Below, piece by piece: positions 34,065 to 40,424 of a stretch of 40,424 nucleotides of DNA. The position numbers and the translations under genes were made by a program. This DNA is from Candidatus Metaruminococcus caecorum. Lineage in GTDB: Bacteria; Bacillota; Clostridia; Oscillospirales; Ruminococcaceae. The stretch covers positions 1 to 40,424 of the forward strand of contig CAJFTY010000032.1 in NCBI GenBank assembly GCA_904420045.1, read 5' to 3'. Each line of letters starts with the position of its first letter. Positions within the stretch are counted from its first letter, which is position 1. The notes beneath the pieces are model-generated. The model was not told where the DNA came from and searched no databases. It saw only the letters and a list, made by a program, of their open reading frames with translations.

Positions 34065-34201
34065 ATAGGATAGTTTAGTTGTTGTCGCTATCATTGTTGA
34101 CTTTTACAGGAGGATTAATATAAGGACCAAGTATTTCGGAAACGACGAGAACGACTACCACCAATGCTATTTTAAAATAAATATTACAATATATCTCTTA
34201 T
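34065..34201. other. AT-rich spacer with no convincing gene
   Basis: Between the inverted repeat and the Rpn terminator no gene is supported. On the minus strand an open stretch (34188 to 34075) reads KIALVVVVLVVSEILGPYIN and ends in NNDSDNN. It looks like a short membrane peptide but has no ATG and no ribosome site, so it may be a fragment of a lost gene. Confidence 0.3.
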
Positions 34202-34232
34202 CAAAAAACAGGCCGGGTTATTCCCGGCCTGT
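34202..34232 (-). terminator. Intrinsic terminator of the XRE-Rpn operon
   Basis: ACAGGCCGGG, a short loop and CCCGGCCTGT make a perfect ten-base stem, followed on the minus strand by TTTTTTGA. It lies 22 bases after the stop of the Rpn gene. Confidence 0.88.
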
Positions 34233-34253
34233 TTCCAGTTCTTTTGACTTCTC

Positions 34254-35183
34254 TTAATTTTCTGCTCCTAACAATCCGTCCAGTTCCTTAGCGGTCAGAC
34301 CTGTTGCCTCCTGTATCTGTGTTCTTGAGAAACACCCCATGTCAATCATCTTTTTCGCTATTTCTATTTCTCGTGTATAAGCTCCCGATTTCCACCCAGC
34401 CTGATATTTCCTATCAAATATCTTTTCTACGTTTGTGGTCATAGCTGTTACATCTCCTTCCATCAATGCCTCTTTCGCTTCTTCAAGTACTTGGCGATTC
34501 GTGGCCTTAGTACTTAATATGTCCATCAGCCAGTCCCATATTTCTAGTATATCCTCATGCGTGTGCTGCGGTGCGCGCTGTGTCACCTTTCGGATCGAGG
34601 ATAAAAAATCTGAATCATTTAATCCCTTTTCCATCAGGAATATATCATCCAGCGCATTGTTGGAATTTAAGATATAGTCATCGTCCTGCTGCATTAAATC
34701 CAACAACAAATACTGGAAGTCGATTGTATTTTCGCCAAATCTTTCTGGATTATGAATGTAATCCCGAAACGTCCGCGAAGCCGTCCACGGCTGTTTTCCG
34801 TTATAGAGTACGACCGGCACTACGGCGGGCAGACGGAAATCTTTCCGCTTCCGTTCTTTCTTCGGCGTATCCGCAAACAGCCGCTTGGTTAGCTCGGTCA
34901 TATATACCAAAAGCCGATACGGCATGGTATGGTCGCATTTCGATTGTAGTTCCAGCAGAATATAAAAGACTACTTCCTGATCCCCGCTTTTTGCACGATA
35001 AATCAAGTCCGCTTCTGTTTCACGGAATTGTTCATCCACAAAAGCCGCGTTGACTAAAGTCAGATCCTCCGCCTTTATGTTGTTAACCCAATTCACTTTT
35101 ATATACTTCCGCATAAAATGAGCGAAATATTGCTTCTTGCTTAATATGCGTTTATATCCTTTGTCATAAACGTGTTCCGGCAT
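34254..35183 (-). CDS. Rpn family recombination-promoting nuclease / putative transposase
   Basis: A 309-residue member of the PD-(D/E)XK Rpn/YhgA-like family (PF04754). The N-terminal nuclease domain shows ETEADLIYR with catalytic D59 and FYILLELQSK with E78-x-Q80, then the family stretch MPYRLLVYMTELTKRLF. PAVVPVVLYNGKQPWT follows at about 118-133. The C-terminal half is helical and ends with a short helix-turn-helix-like TRTQIQEATGLTAKELDGLL region. E. coli relatives cleave DNA and promote RecA-independent recombination. GAGGG lies seven bases before the ATG. It starts 27 bases after the XRE stop and is probably controlled by that regulator. Confidence 0.9.
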   Translation of the reverse strand: MPEHVYDKGYKRILSKKQYFAHFMRKYIKVNWVNNIKAEDLTLVNAAFVDEQFRETEADLIYRAKSGDQEVVFYILLELQSKCDHTMPYRLLVYMTELTKRLFADTPKKERKRKDFRLPAVVPVVLYNGKQPWTASRTFRDYIHNPERFGENTIDFQYLLLDLMQQDDDYILNSNNALDDIFLMEKGLNDSDFLSSIRKVTQRAPQHTHEDILEIWDWLMDILSTKATNRQVLEEAKEALMEGDVTAMTTNVEKIFDRKYQAGWKSGAYTREIEIAKKMIDMGCFSRTQIQEATGLTAKELDGLLGAEN

Positions 35184-35210
35184 ATCATGACCCTCTCATA
35201 AAAGGCTTTT

Positions 35211-35546
35211 TCAGTTCGCTATCACACTTTTGACTGTACGAAGTATTTTTAAAATTTTCTTTGTATCCTCAAAACTGCAATCTTTAAATATTTCACTTAA
35301 TTCCGTCGATACCAACGTATCCTTACACGCCGATATATTGTCGCAAACTAAATAATCCACGCTTACCCCTAATGTTTCTGCTAAAGACAGCAACATCGGT
35401 AGGCTTAATTTTGTATTGCCATTTTCAATTTTGCTTATATGCTGTACGGATACCGATACGCTTTCTGCTAAACGCTCTTGGGTGAGAGATTTTTTCAATC
35501 TGCTTTCTCTTACACGTCGGCCTAGTGCCTCATAATCAATTGTCAA
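35211..35546 (-). CDS. XRE family transcriptional regulator upstream of rpn
   Basis: A 111-residue protein with a Cro/C1-type helix-turn-helix at about 8-62 (RRVRESRLKKSLTQERLAES, then QHISKIENGNTKLSLPML) and a ~45-residue helical C-terminus. The frame is open to 35615, but TTG 35546 has a perfect AAAGGAGG eight bases upstream and gives MTIDYEALG, the standard start of such regulators. It is divergent from the sigma factor gene; their promoters overlap in the 131-base spacer, so it may control both directions. Confidence 0.85.
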   Translation of the reverse strand: MTIDYEALGRRVRESRLKKSLTQERLAESVSVSVQHISKIENGNTKLSLPMLLSLAETLGVSVDYLVCDNISACKDTLVSTELSEIFKDCSFEDTKKILKILRTVKSVIAN

Positions 35547-35582
35547 TTTCTCACCCTCCTTTTCCATCCATTTACAACTATA

Positions 35583-35611
35583 TTGTAATTTATGTAGTCT
35601 CGTAGTATAAT
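35583..35611 (+). promoter_or_regulatory. Promoter of the sigma factor operon
   Basis: TTGTAA (35583-35588) and a perfect TATAAT (35606-35611) are 17 bases apart, pointing to the sigma gene about 65 bases downstream. On the other strand TTAAAC and TATACA, also 17 apart (about 35650-35622), could serve the XRE gene. It looks like a housekeeping promoter, not an obvious ECF one. Confidence 0.65.
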
Positions 35612-35677
35612 ACACTGTATAGCAATATTAGTTATATAGTTTAATATAGCTATGTAAAAATTCATGTTGGATGTGTC

Positions 35678-36229
35678 GTGATGTTCAATTTCTTTTCCAC
35701 CTTAATCGAGTATGAGGATCAGCAAAATATAAAAGATATTTTCTGCAAATATTATCCGCTTATGAAAAAGACCGCTGCCTCTTTAGTCGGCAACGATCTT
35801 GCGGAAGATATTGTAATGGAATCTATGCTATGTCTAATTCGGTATATCAGTACTCTAAAGGATTTACAGGAAAACTCGCTCGCCCCATATATCACTGTTG
35901 TCACCCGTAATACCGCCTATTCTTATCTTAAAAAGCGCGGCCGGATCACAGAACATGAACTGCACCTGTCGCACGAAGATTTTGACCGTTTATACAACCA
36001 TCTCGATACGACGCAAGAAAAAATAGAATGGAACGAGGCGATCCGTTTGGTCATGCGCTCTTTAAAGCCTCGGGACCAGGATTTATTATACTGCCGCTAT
36101 TTTCTGCAAATGTCCTACAAGGAGATTGGAAAATTCTCGGGTATACCAGAAAACCAGGTAGGCGTCTACCTTCACCTTGCGAGGAAGTATGCCCTTAAAA
36201 TTCTTGAGAAAGGAGGATGGGAGCTATGA
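35678..36229 (+). CDS. ECF-type sigma-70 family RNA polymerase sigma factor
   Basis: A 183-residue sigma factor. Region 2 is at about 20-90 (FCKYYPLMKKTAASLVGNDL, then TVVTRNTAYSYLKKRG) and region 4 at about 130-178 (LKPRDQDLLYCRYFLQMSYK, then ENQVGVYLHLARKYALKIL). The frame starts at a GTG; the following ATG at 35681 is as likely, and the ribosome site (GGATG) is weak. Its stop overlaps the start of the next gene (ATGA), which encodes a membrane protein of anti-sigma type. It should direct transcription of its own set of genes, perhaps including this operon, in response to an outside signal. Confidence 0.9.
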   Translation: MMFNFFSTLIEYEDQQNIKDIFCKYYPLMKKTAASLVGNDLAEDIVMESMLCLIRYISTLKDLQENSLAPYITVVTRNTAYSYLKKRGRITEHELHLSHEDFDRLYNHLDTTQEKIEWNEAIRLVMRSLKPRDQDLLYCRYFLQMSYKEIGKFSGIPENQVGVYLHLARKYALKILEKGGWEL

Positions 36230-36942
36230 GCAAGCGGCCGATCACACAGCAGGACATAGATGATCTGCTCCTGCAAAAGGCTATATTGGACTGGACAAGC
36301 CAGAACGCCCATGACTTAGAAAAGGAAAACCAGCAGTTATCCCATCTGCCGGAATATCAAGTATCCCCCAAAACGCAAGAACAGATTCAACGCCTTGTTG
36401 CAAAAGATGCAGGCCGGAAGCGGCGTTCACGGCGTTTCCGGCGGCTGGCTGCCGGTTTTGCCGCCAGCTTCATCGTCCTGACCATTACCGGCGTGATCTG
36501 TATTTTAGGCGTGGAAGGCTTTGGAAACGCCGTGCTGAACGTATACCTTGAACACTTCCGGGCAGGTACAAACATCAATCTGCATGACGGCGTATACATC
36601 CGATGGGGCGATATGCGGCCGCCCGCCTATGTTCCTTCCGGTTATGAGATTACCGGCACGGATCAATCGTCCGATCTGGTCAGCTCTATTACCTATACCA
36701 ATGGGGACGGGGATCTGCTGATTTATTCACAGTCGCCCATTGCCAGCGCTGGAACGATTGATACAGAAAATGCCTTCGTAATGGATCAAAACATAAGGGT
36801 GGGACGATCAGCAGCTTTATATGTGCAGAAGGAGGACAAATCCATCCTGTACTGGACAGCGGGCGATTACGCTTACATGCTCCAAGGCATTTTAGGAAAG
36901 GACGAGTTGGTTAAGGTTGCAGAAAGCATACCTACCCAATAA
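36226..36942 (+). CDS. Putative anti-sigma factor, single membrane span with a DUF4367-like outer domain
   Basis: A 238-residue protein: a cytoplasmic part of about 70 residues (helical, ends in a basic GRKRRSRRFRR stretch), one membrane span at about 74-95, and an outer domain at about 110-238. The outer domain shows PPAYVPSGYEITGTDQSSDL and ends with a short strand and helix KDELVKVAESIPTQ, as in DUF4367 domains of Clostridial anti-sigma factors. ATG 36226 (MSKRPITQQD) is nine bases after AGGAGG; the ATG at 36217 touches that site. The four-base overlap with the sigma gene implies a stoichiometric pair. No zinc-binding HxxxCxxC anti-sigma motif is present. Confidence 0.8.
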   Translation: MSKRPITQQDIDDLLLQKAILDWTSQNAHDLEKENQQLSHLPEYQVSPKTQEQIQRLVAKDAGRKRRSRRFRRLAAGFAASFIVLTITGVICILGVEGFGNAVLNVYLEHFRAGTNINLHDGVYIRWGDMRPPAYVPSGYEITGTDQSSDLVSSITYTNGDGDLLIYSQSPIASAGTIDTENAFVMDQNIRVGRSAALYVQKEDKSILYWTAGDYAYMLQGILGKDELVKVAESIPTQ

Positions 36943-36968
36943 AAAACATTTTAAAGGAGAGAATTCCA

Positions 36969-37442
36969 ATGAAAAAGAAAGCCATCGCATGTATTCTCAC
37001 AGCCTGTATGCTCACCTTATCCCCCTTGTGCGCACAGGCCGACGCTGCAAAGGCCCCCGCCGTATATTATTCTGAAACAGGCGGATTAACGCAAAGCATA
37101 GAACCACGCCTGAACTATTTATCCTCCGTTTTTACCCATTTCGTCATTAGCGGCTCTTACGCACAGATGCAGGGCAATTACACGATTTTTTCCAACATGA
37201 AGGTACGGCTACAGGTTGTGATGCAGCACTCCTCCAATAACTCGACTTGGTCCAACGTATCCGGCGAATCCTGGTCACAGACCTGGATCACCAGCGGCCA
37301 GCACATCCTGCCCTGCCGAAGCCATGCGCCCCTTGCACACGGATACTACTACCGTGCGCAAACAACCGCTACGGTTTTAAGCAGCAGCGGCGCCCCTTTG
37401 GAAACCGTCATTGTCTATTCAAATCCTTCTTATTATGCTTAA
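36969..37442 (+). CDS. Secreted small protein, DUF6147-like
   Basis: A 157-residue protein with a standard signal peptide (MKKKAIACILTACMLTLSPL, cut probably after AQADA, about residue 26). The mature part of ~130 residues is beta-rich with many Ser, Thr and Tyr, and repeated V-x-x-x motifs; it ends in NPSYYA. I think it belongs to the DUF6147 group of Clostridial exported proteins, but that is recall, not a search. AAAGGAGAG precedes the ATG. It follows the anti-sigma gene by 26 bases and is presumably exported when the sigma factor is active, or is what the system senses. Confidence 0.65.
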   Translation: MKKKAIACILTACMLTLSPLCAQADAAKAPAVYYSETGGLTQSIEPRLNYLSSVFTHFVISGSYAQMQGNYTIFSNMKVRLQVVMQHSSNNSTWSNVSGESWSQTWITSGQHILPCRSHAPLAHGYYYRAQTTATVLSSSGAPLETVIVYSNPSYYA

Positions 37443-37460
37443 AACACAGGAGATGCCAAC

Positions 37461-38213
37461 ATGCCCCATGACTATAACTTAAACGGTCCTTCAAAAGCAT
37501 TTTGTTTTCTGGATATTTATTCGGAAAAACAGGAGCAAGTCCTGCTCGAATTAGCTGCCAAACGCGGCCAGAATGTGTTTATTGCTTTTGGCAAACGCAT
37601 CAGCGACCCGTATTTTTCCGACAGTATTCCCATGCGCTTGATCCGCCGCTGCCTTCTAAACAGTTTGTCAAGGTTTATACAGGACGGCAGCACTACTTTT
37701 GTTTTCCATACAATATCTTATTTCAGCGCCATGTGTGCGGAACTGTTAAACGATTTAAAGAAGGAGAACCCTCACATCCGGTATGTTGTTTTGCCCCTGC
37801 ATAATATCTACAACAAGCCCTCATACCGGAAAAATATGTACGACGCATTCCTGTCCGGCGCGGAAAATACATTTGCTTTTTTCTCACCTGAAAGTACGAA
37901 TTTATCAAAATACTATAAGATTATTCGCTCCATTTGTGCAAAGGCATTGTTAATTGCACAGCCCCAGGAATATACAGGTATGCAGCGGTATTTCAGCGAT
38001 CCGCATCAGCAGACGCAAATCACGTTTTTAAACTCATTTGAAAGTGATCTTGAACAGTTTCAAACAGTTCATAATTCTATTGGCAGTCTGGCGAAATCCA
38101 TCATGGATAGCTTTGATTACAAAAATGCGAAGCCCGTCCATATAGACTTTATGCTGCAAAGTTTGCGGGAACAGGCAGTACGTTGGAACGCCCTGTCGGA
38201 CCAATTGTTGTGA
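37461..38213 (+). CDS. Unknown cytosolic protein, first of two tandem paralogues (possible SLOG/YpsA-like fold)
   Basis: A 250-residue protein without signal peptide or membrane span. The N-terminal ~115 residues alternate strands and helices: NVFIAFGKRISD, a helix LIRRCLLNSLSRFIQDGS, FVFHTISYFSAMCAELL, then LKKENPHIRYVVLPLHNIY. This order resembles YpsA/DUF1273-type SLOG domains, but the glycine-rich loop of classical SLOG proteins is not obvious. The C-terminal half is helical and polar. It is paralogous to the next gene. GGAGATG lies before the ATG; the upstream gene ends 18 bases earlier, so they share a transcript with the sigma factor. No function is known. Confidence 0.65.
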   Translation: MPHDYNLNGPSKAFCFLDIYSEKQEQVLLELAAKRGQNVFIAFGKRISDPYFSDSIPMRLIRRCLLNSLSRFIQDGSTTFVFHTISYFSAMCAELLNDLKKENPHIRYVVLPLHNIYNKPSYRKNMYDAFLSGAENTFAFFSPESTNLSKYYKIIRSICAKALLIAQPQEYTGMQRYFSDPHQQTQITFLNSFESDLEQFQTVHNSIGSLAKSIMDSFDYKNAKPVHIDFMLQSLREQAVRWNALSDQLL

Positions 38214-38229
38214 TGGGAGGATGATTACC

Positions 38230-39003
38230 ATGCATGGCTTTGAAGGCGATACCTTTCTTATATCCCCCAGGGCCTATACCGACGAAGATATACCCCTGTT
38301 CAAGCAATTGGCGCTCCAACGGCAAGAAGGGGTTTACTTATTTTTTCCCCGGAACATAAACCGCAACGTACATGATATTCCTCTCAAATTTCCTCTGGTC
38401 CTGCAAAATCTTTATTCTCAGCTTTTACATCAGATCGACCAGGGCAAGCGTTTCTTTATCATCGGTTCTATGATCCCTTTTACCATTGTCAGCTGGGCAG
38501 TCCTCGATGTTGTCAGGCAGCGTTTTCCCCATATACAGTTTTATTGGATGCCTTTGGATGCTGCTTACCTATACGAAGGGCTTTTGCCAACGTTTCAACA
38601 AATGAAAGAAGCCCTTGGCGAGCCGGTCAACATTTGCCCGTGGGAACTTCCCAAGCGGGCCAATCAATATTATGAACGAATCAGTCATATGTGTTCTACC
38701 GCCCTTCTATATTCCTCGATGAAACGGTCGTCTGCCGTCGTCCAACAATTTTCCAAGTATTCTGTTGAGATGATTGGCTGCATGGAACAGGTCGATGCAG
38801 TAGTAAACGACTTTAAGGAATTGCAAGCTTCCATTTTCTCAACAGTCAAAAACACAGCCCGGCATACCAGCATGCGGCATCCCGTTAAAATCAGCCTGGA
38901 TCGAATCCAGAGCATAGTCGAATTAACCGGCCTTTGGAATGCAAAATGCAACGAGCTGGCGGACATAAATAGGATGTTGGGGATTCCTTGTTATGGTGAA
39001 TAG
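38230..39003 (+). CDS. Unknown cytosolic protein, second tandem paralogue
   Basis: A 257-residue protein. It aligns by eye with the preceding one in the core: GVYLFFPRNINRNVHDIPL, then YSQLLHQIDQGKRFFIIGSM, VSWAVLDVVRQRFPHIQFYW and MPLDAAYLYEGL. Conserved between the two are the strand before the dipeptide DIP/SIP, the helix ending with QDG/DQG, the PHI-x-[FY] strand and the LPL/MPL loop followed by Tyr. Sequence similarity is otherwise low, so the duplication is old. ATG 38230 is nine bases after GGGAGG; the ATG at 38221 touches it. A terminator follows 20 bases after the stop and closes the operon. Confidence 0.65.
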   Translation: MHGFEGDTFLISPRAYTDEDIPLFKQLALQRQEGVYLFFPRNINRNVHDIPLKFPLVLQNLYSQLLHQIDQGKRFFIIGSMIPFTIVSWAVLDVVRQRFPHIQFYWMPLDAAYLYEGLLPTFQQMKEALGEPVNICPWELPKRANQYYERISHMCSTALLYSSMKRSSAVVQQFSKYSVEMIGCMEQVDAVVNDFKELQASIFSTVKNTARHTSMRHPVKISLDRIQSIVELTGLWNAKCNELADINRMLGIPCYGE

Positions 39004-39023
39004 GCAGATAAAATAAGGAACAT

Positions 39024-39066
39024 AAAGGCACCCGCCGCTTCATATAGAAGCGGCGGGTGCCTTTTT
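39024..39066 (+). terminator. Intrinsic terminator of the sigma factor operon
   Basis: AAAGGCACCCGCCGCTTC and GAAGCGGCGGGTGCCTTTTT form an 18-base perfect stem with a five-base loop and T-run. Confidence 0.95.
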
Positions 39067-39150
39067 ATACAACATCAAATAAAAAGTTCCGAATGATTAT
39101 CGCAATTTTAATATTTTGATTATGTTCTATTGTAATATTTATTCGAGATA

Positions 39151-39438
39151 TTATCTCAGTATCCCAAAACTGTGCATATACACCATAAAAACTACAACAC
39201 CGCCCACAATTAGCCATATACGAATAATCCATTTAATTACTTTATACTTTTCCGGCATATTGGGAAGTCCAAAATAAGCTGCAATGCATGCGCATATCCA
39301 AAAGAAAGTGAGAAAGATTGGGGATAACCACATGAGTGGAGAATCCGTCCCTCTTGTCATAGAATCCGCTATTTGTGATGTTATACCAAAAATAACCGCT
39401 AGTATGGCAAATACAATAATTTTTCCCTTGTGTTTCAT
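39151..39438 (-). CDS. Small membrane protein downstream of the Rhs-type gene (three spans)
   Basis: A 95-residue protein with three membrane spans (about 6-24, 36-56 and 68-90). AGGAGA lies seven bases before the ATG. It is 19 bases after the next upstream small membrane gene, so the two and the Rhs-type gene form one unit. Their place after a polymorphic C-terminus suggests immunity or accessory proteins, but no family is recognised. Confidence 0.65.
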   Translation of the reverse strand: MKHKGKIIVFAILAVIFGITSQIADSMTRGTDSPLMWLSPIFLTFFWICACIAAYFGLPNMPEKYKVIKWIIRIWLIVGGVVVFMVYMHSFGILR

Positions 39439-39457
39439 AGTTGCATTCTCCTATTGT

Positions 39458-39727
39458 TTAAATAAAAATTAACATACTTACAGCCGATAATACCATAGTA
39501 CCTGCAAAAACTAATAATATAATGGAACCAGATGGATATTTGTCTTTGATGTGCCTGGATACAAAAAACAGTGTTATACCTAACATGGGGGATAGGACAT
39601 TTATCACAATCTTCGCCCACAAAGAGTTTTTCACAGGTAAATGAAACGCCGCTGATATAATAAGTGCTAATACATATAGCCCCGCCGTAATGCATCCAAA
39701 AATTTGTGCTAATTTTTTATAATTCAT
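39458..39727 (-). CDS. Small membrane protein directly after the Rhs-type gene (three spans)
   Basis: An 89-residue protein with three membrane spans (about 7-26, 37-56 and 67-88), a basic loop RHIKDKYPSGS between the last two, and an AIFI-type hydrophobic end. GAGGAGTG precedes the ATG. It starts 18 bases after the stop of the Rhs-type gene, the position where immunity genes stand in polymorphic toxin loci. No family is recognised. Confidence 0.65.
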   Translation of the reverse strand: MNYKKLAQIFGCITAGLYVLALIISAAFHLPVKNSLWAKIVINVLSPMLGITLFFVSRHIKDKYPSGSIILLVFAGTMVLSAVSMLIFI

Positions 39728-39745
39728 ATAAACTCACTCCTCGTA

Positions 39746-40424
39746 TTATCCCCAAATTCTTGCCATTTCTGATCCCCAATACTGGTTGTCAAATCCTACC
39801 TCAAAATGGCCTCCTACCAATATATACACACCACCGCCAGTTCCTATTGATGTGTCTAAATTGCCAATTTCATGGACGGTAGCAGGGCATGTTAAATATT
39901 GCTCAAAAGTCGGGTTTTCAGGCAGCGTACAGTTATGGTCAGAATACGGGTGATAAATACTTTCATAGGCTGAACCTTGAAGTGGGCCAAAATTTATAGA
40001 ACCTCCAAATTTAGTTTCTTTATATCCCCAATCCGTTCTCCCCCTTCCAATTTGCAGGTAAAAATGATCTTTTGTTGCACCAACGCTTCCTCCTGCAGTA
40101 ATTGGACCATAAACAGTCACGGAACCAGAAAGTGAGAATCCCGTTCCTCCTCCAACTTCCGCATAGAAGGATTGTATTGTTGCCCAAATTGAATCCCCAA
40201 CCTTAGTTAATACTTCCGTAACATCGCTTGCAGAAGAAAGTGTATCATATCCATTGATACGTCCTTTGACTAAATCTTCATCTTCACCTAAGAAAATATA
40301 CCCACTATATGCAAGTCTACCATTAATATACTCAAACCCATATCCACTATAATCCACTGCGGCAGTCGGCATATTGGAGCAATAGGCGAACATGTTGTAC
40401 GAGGTCAGATCCCCATTGGCCCCC
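39746..40424 (-). CDS. C-terminal part of an Rhs repeat-associated core protein with a variable tip (5' end outside the window)
   Basis: The frame is open to the window edge, so the start lies beyond 40424. The visible 225 residues begin with GDLTSYNMFAYCSNMPTAAV followed by DYSGYGFEY. This is the end of the Rhs core, usually YNLYAYCxNNPVNxxDPSG, with DPSG degenerated to DYSG. The remaining ~195 residues are a Gly-, Tyr- and Ser-rich, beta-rich tip with GGSVGATKDHFYLQIGRGRT, then GTGGGVYILVGGHFEVGFDN, ending in WGSEMARIWG. No known toxin active site is seen. Such proteins are exported and carry exchangeable C-terminal domains; this tip could be a toxin of unknown type or a structural end. Confidence 0.75.
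   Translation of the reverse strand, partial: GANGDLTSYNMFAYCSNMPTAAVDYSGYGFEYINGRLAYSGYIFLGEDEDLVKGRINGYDTLSSASDVTEVLTKVGDSIWATIQSFYAEVGGGTGFSLSGSVTVYGPITAGGSVGATKDHFYLQIGRGRTDWGYKETKFGGSINFGPLQGSAYESIYHPYSDHNCTLPENPTFEQYLTCPATVHEIGNLDTSIGTGGGVYILVGGHFEVGFDNQYWGSEMARIWG

Noticed and set aside
34075-34188. Minus-strand open stretch that reads like a short membrane peptide (KIALVVVVLVVSEILGPYIN...)
   Set aside because: There is no ATG or GTG with a ribosome site and only about 40 codons between stops. It is mentioned in the spacer entry but not called as a gene.
27900-40424. CRISPR array or integrase with attachment sites in the AT-rich region
   Set aside because: No regularly spaced direct repeats and no recombinase gene were seen; Rpn is a nuclease of another family.

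Overview
The window looks like a piece of an anaerobic, spore-forming-lineage Firmicute (class Clostridia, Oscillospirales/Ruminococcaceae-like). The evidence is the M23-M50-TIGR03960-TIGR03936 gene block typical of that group, a superoxide reductase, strong AGGAGG-type ribosome binding sites with some GTG/TTG starts, and classical intrinsic terminators. No rRNA, tRNA or CRISPR array was recognised. All calls come from reading the sequence; no database search was run.

Positions 1 to about 27,900 are GC-rich and read as core chromosome. On the minus strand there is a truncated membrane protein, a tocopherol-cyclase-like protein with a FAD oxidoreductase-Rieske fusion, and a YeiH-type transporter. 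The transporter is divergent from a LysR regulator whose gene almost abuts an MTA/SAH nucleosidase gene. Next come a lipoprotein, rarA and glyA (minus), then a plus-strand block: M23 and M50 peptidases (SpoIVFA/SpoIVFB-like), a radical SAM protein and its TIGR03936 partner, a GT2 glycosyltransferase with a polytopic membrane protein, a superoxide reductase and a family 2 glycoside hydrolase. A seven-gene arginine operon (argG-H-C-J-B-D-F, minus strand) carries the route from glutamate to arginine except carbamoyl-phosphate synthesis. It is preceded by a good promoter and two ArgR-type boxes. A flavin reductase-like gene closes the core part.

From about 27,900 to the end the sequence turns AT-rich and mosaic, and looks like an accessory island. 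It holds small membrane proteins, a membrane-anchored lipase-like hydrolase, a broken AraC regulator, a zinc-ribbon membrane protein divergent from an XRE repressor around a perfect palindrome, a transglutaminase-like protein, a remnant of a GH25 lysozyme, and a remnant of a TNT-type NAD-glycohydrolase toxin followed by an intact Imm63-type immunity gene. Next is an XRE-Rpn nuclease pair divergent from an ECF sigma factor operon: sigma factor, DUF4367-type anti-sigma factor, a secreted small protein and two tandem paralogues with a possible SLOG/YpsA-like fold. At the right edge lies the C-terminal part of an Rhs-type polymorphic protein, followed by two small membrane proteins.

The two most interesting parts are the sigma-factor operon with the paired paralogues (35,678-39,003) and the polymorphic-toxin debris and immunity genes (33,014-34,064 and 39,151-40,424).
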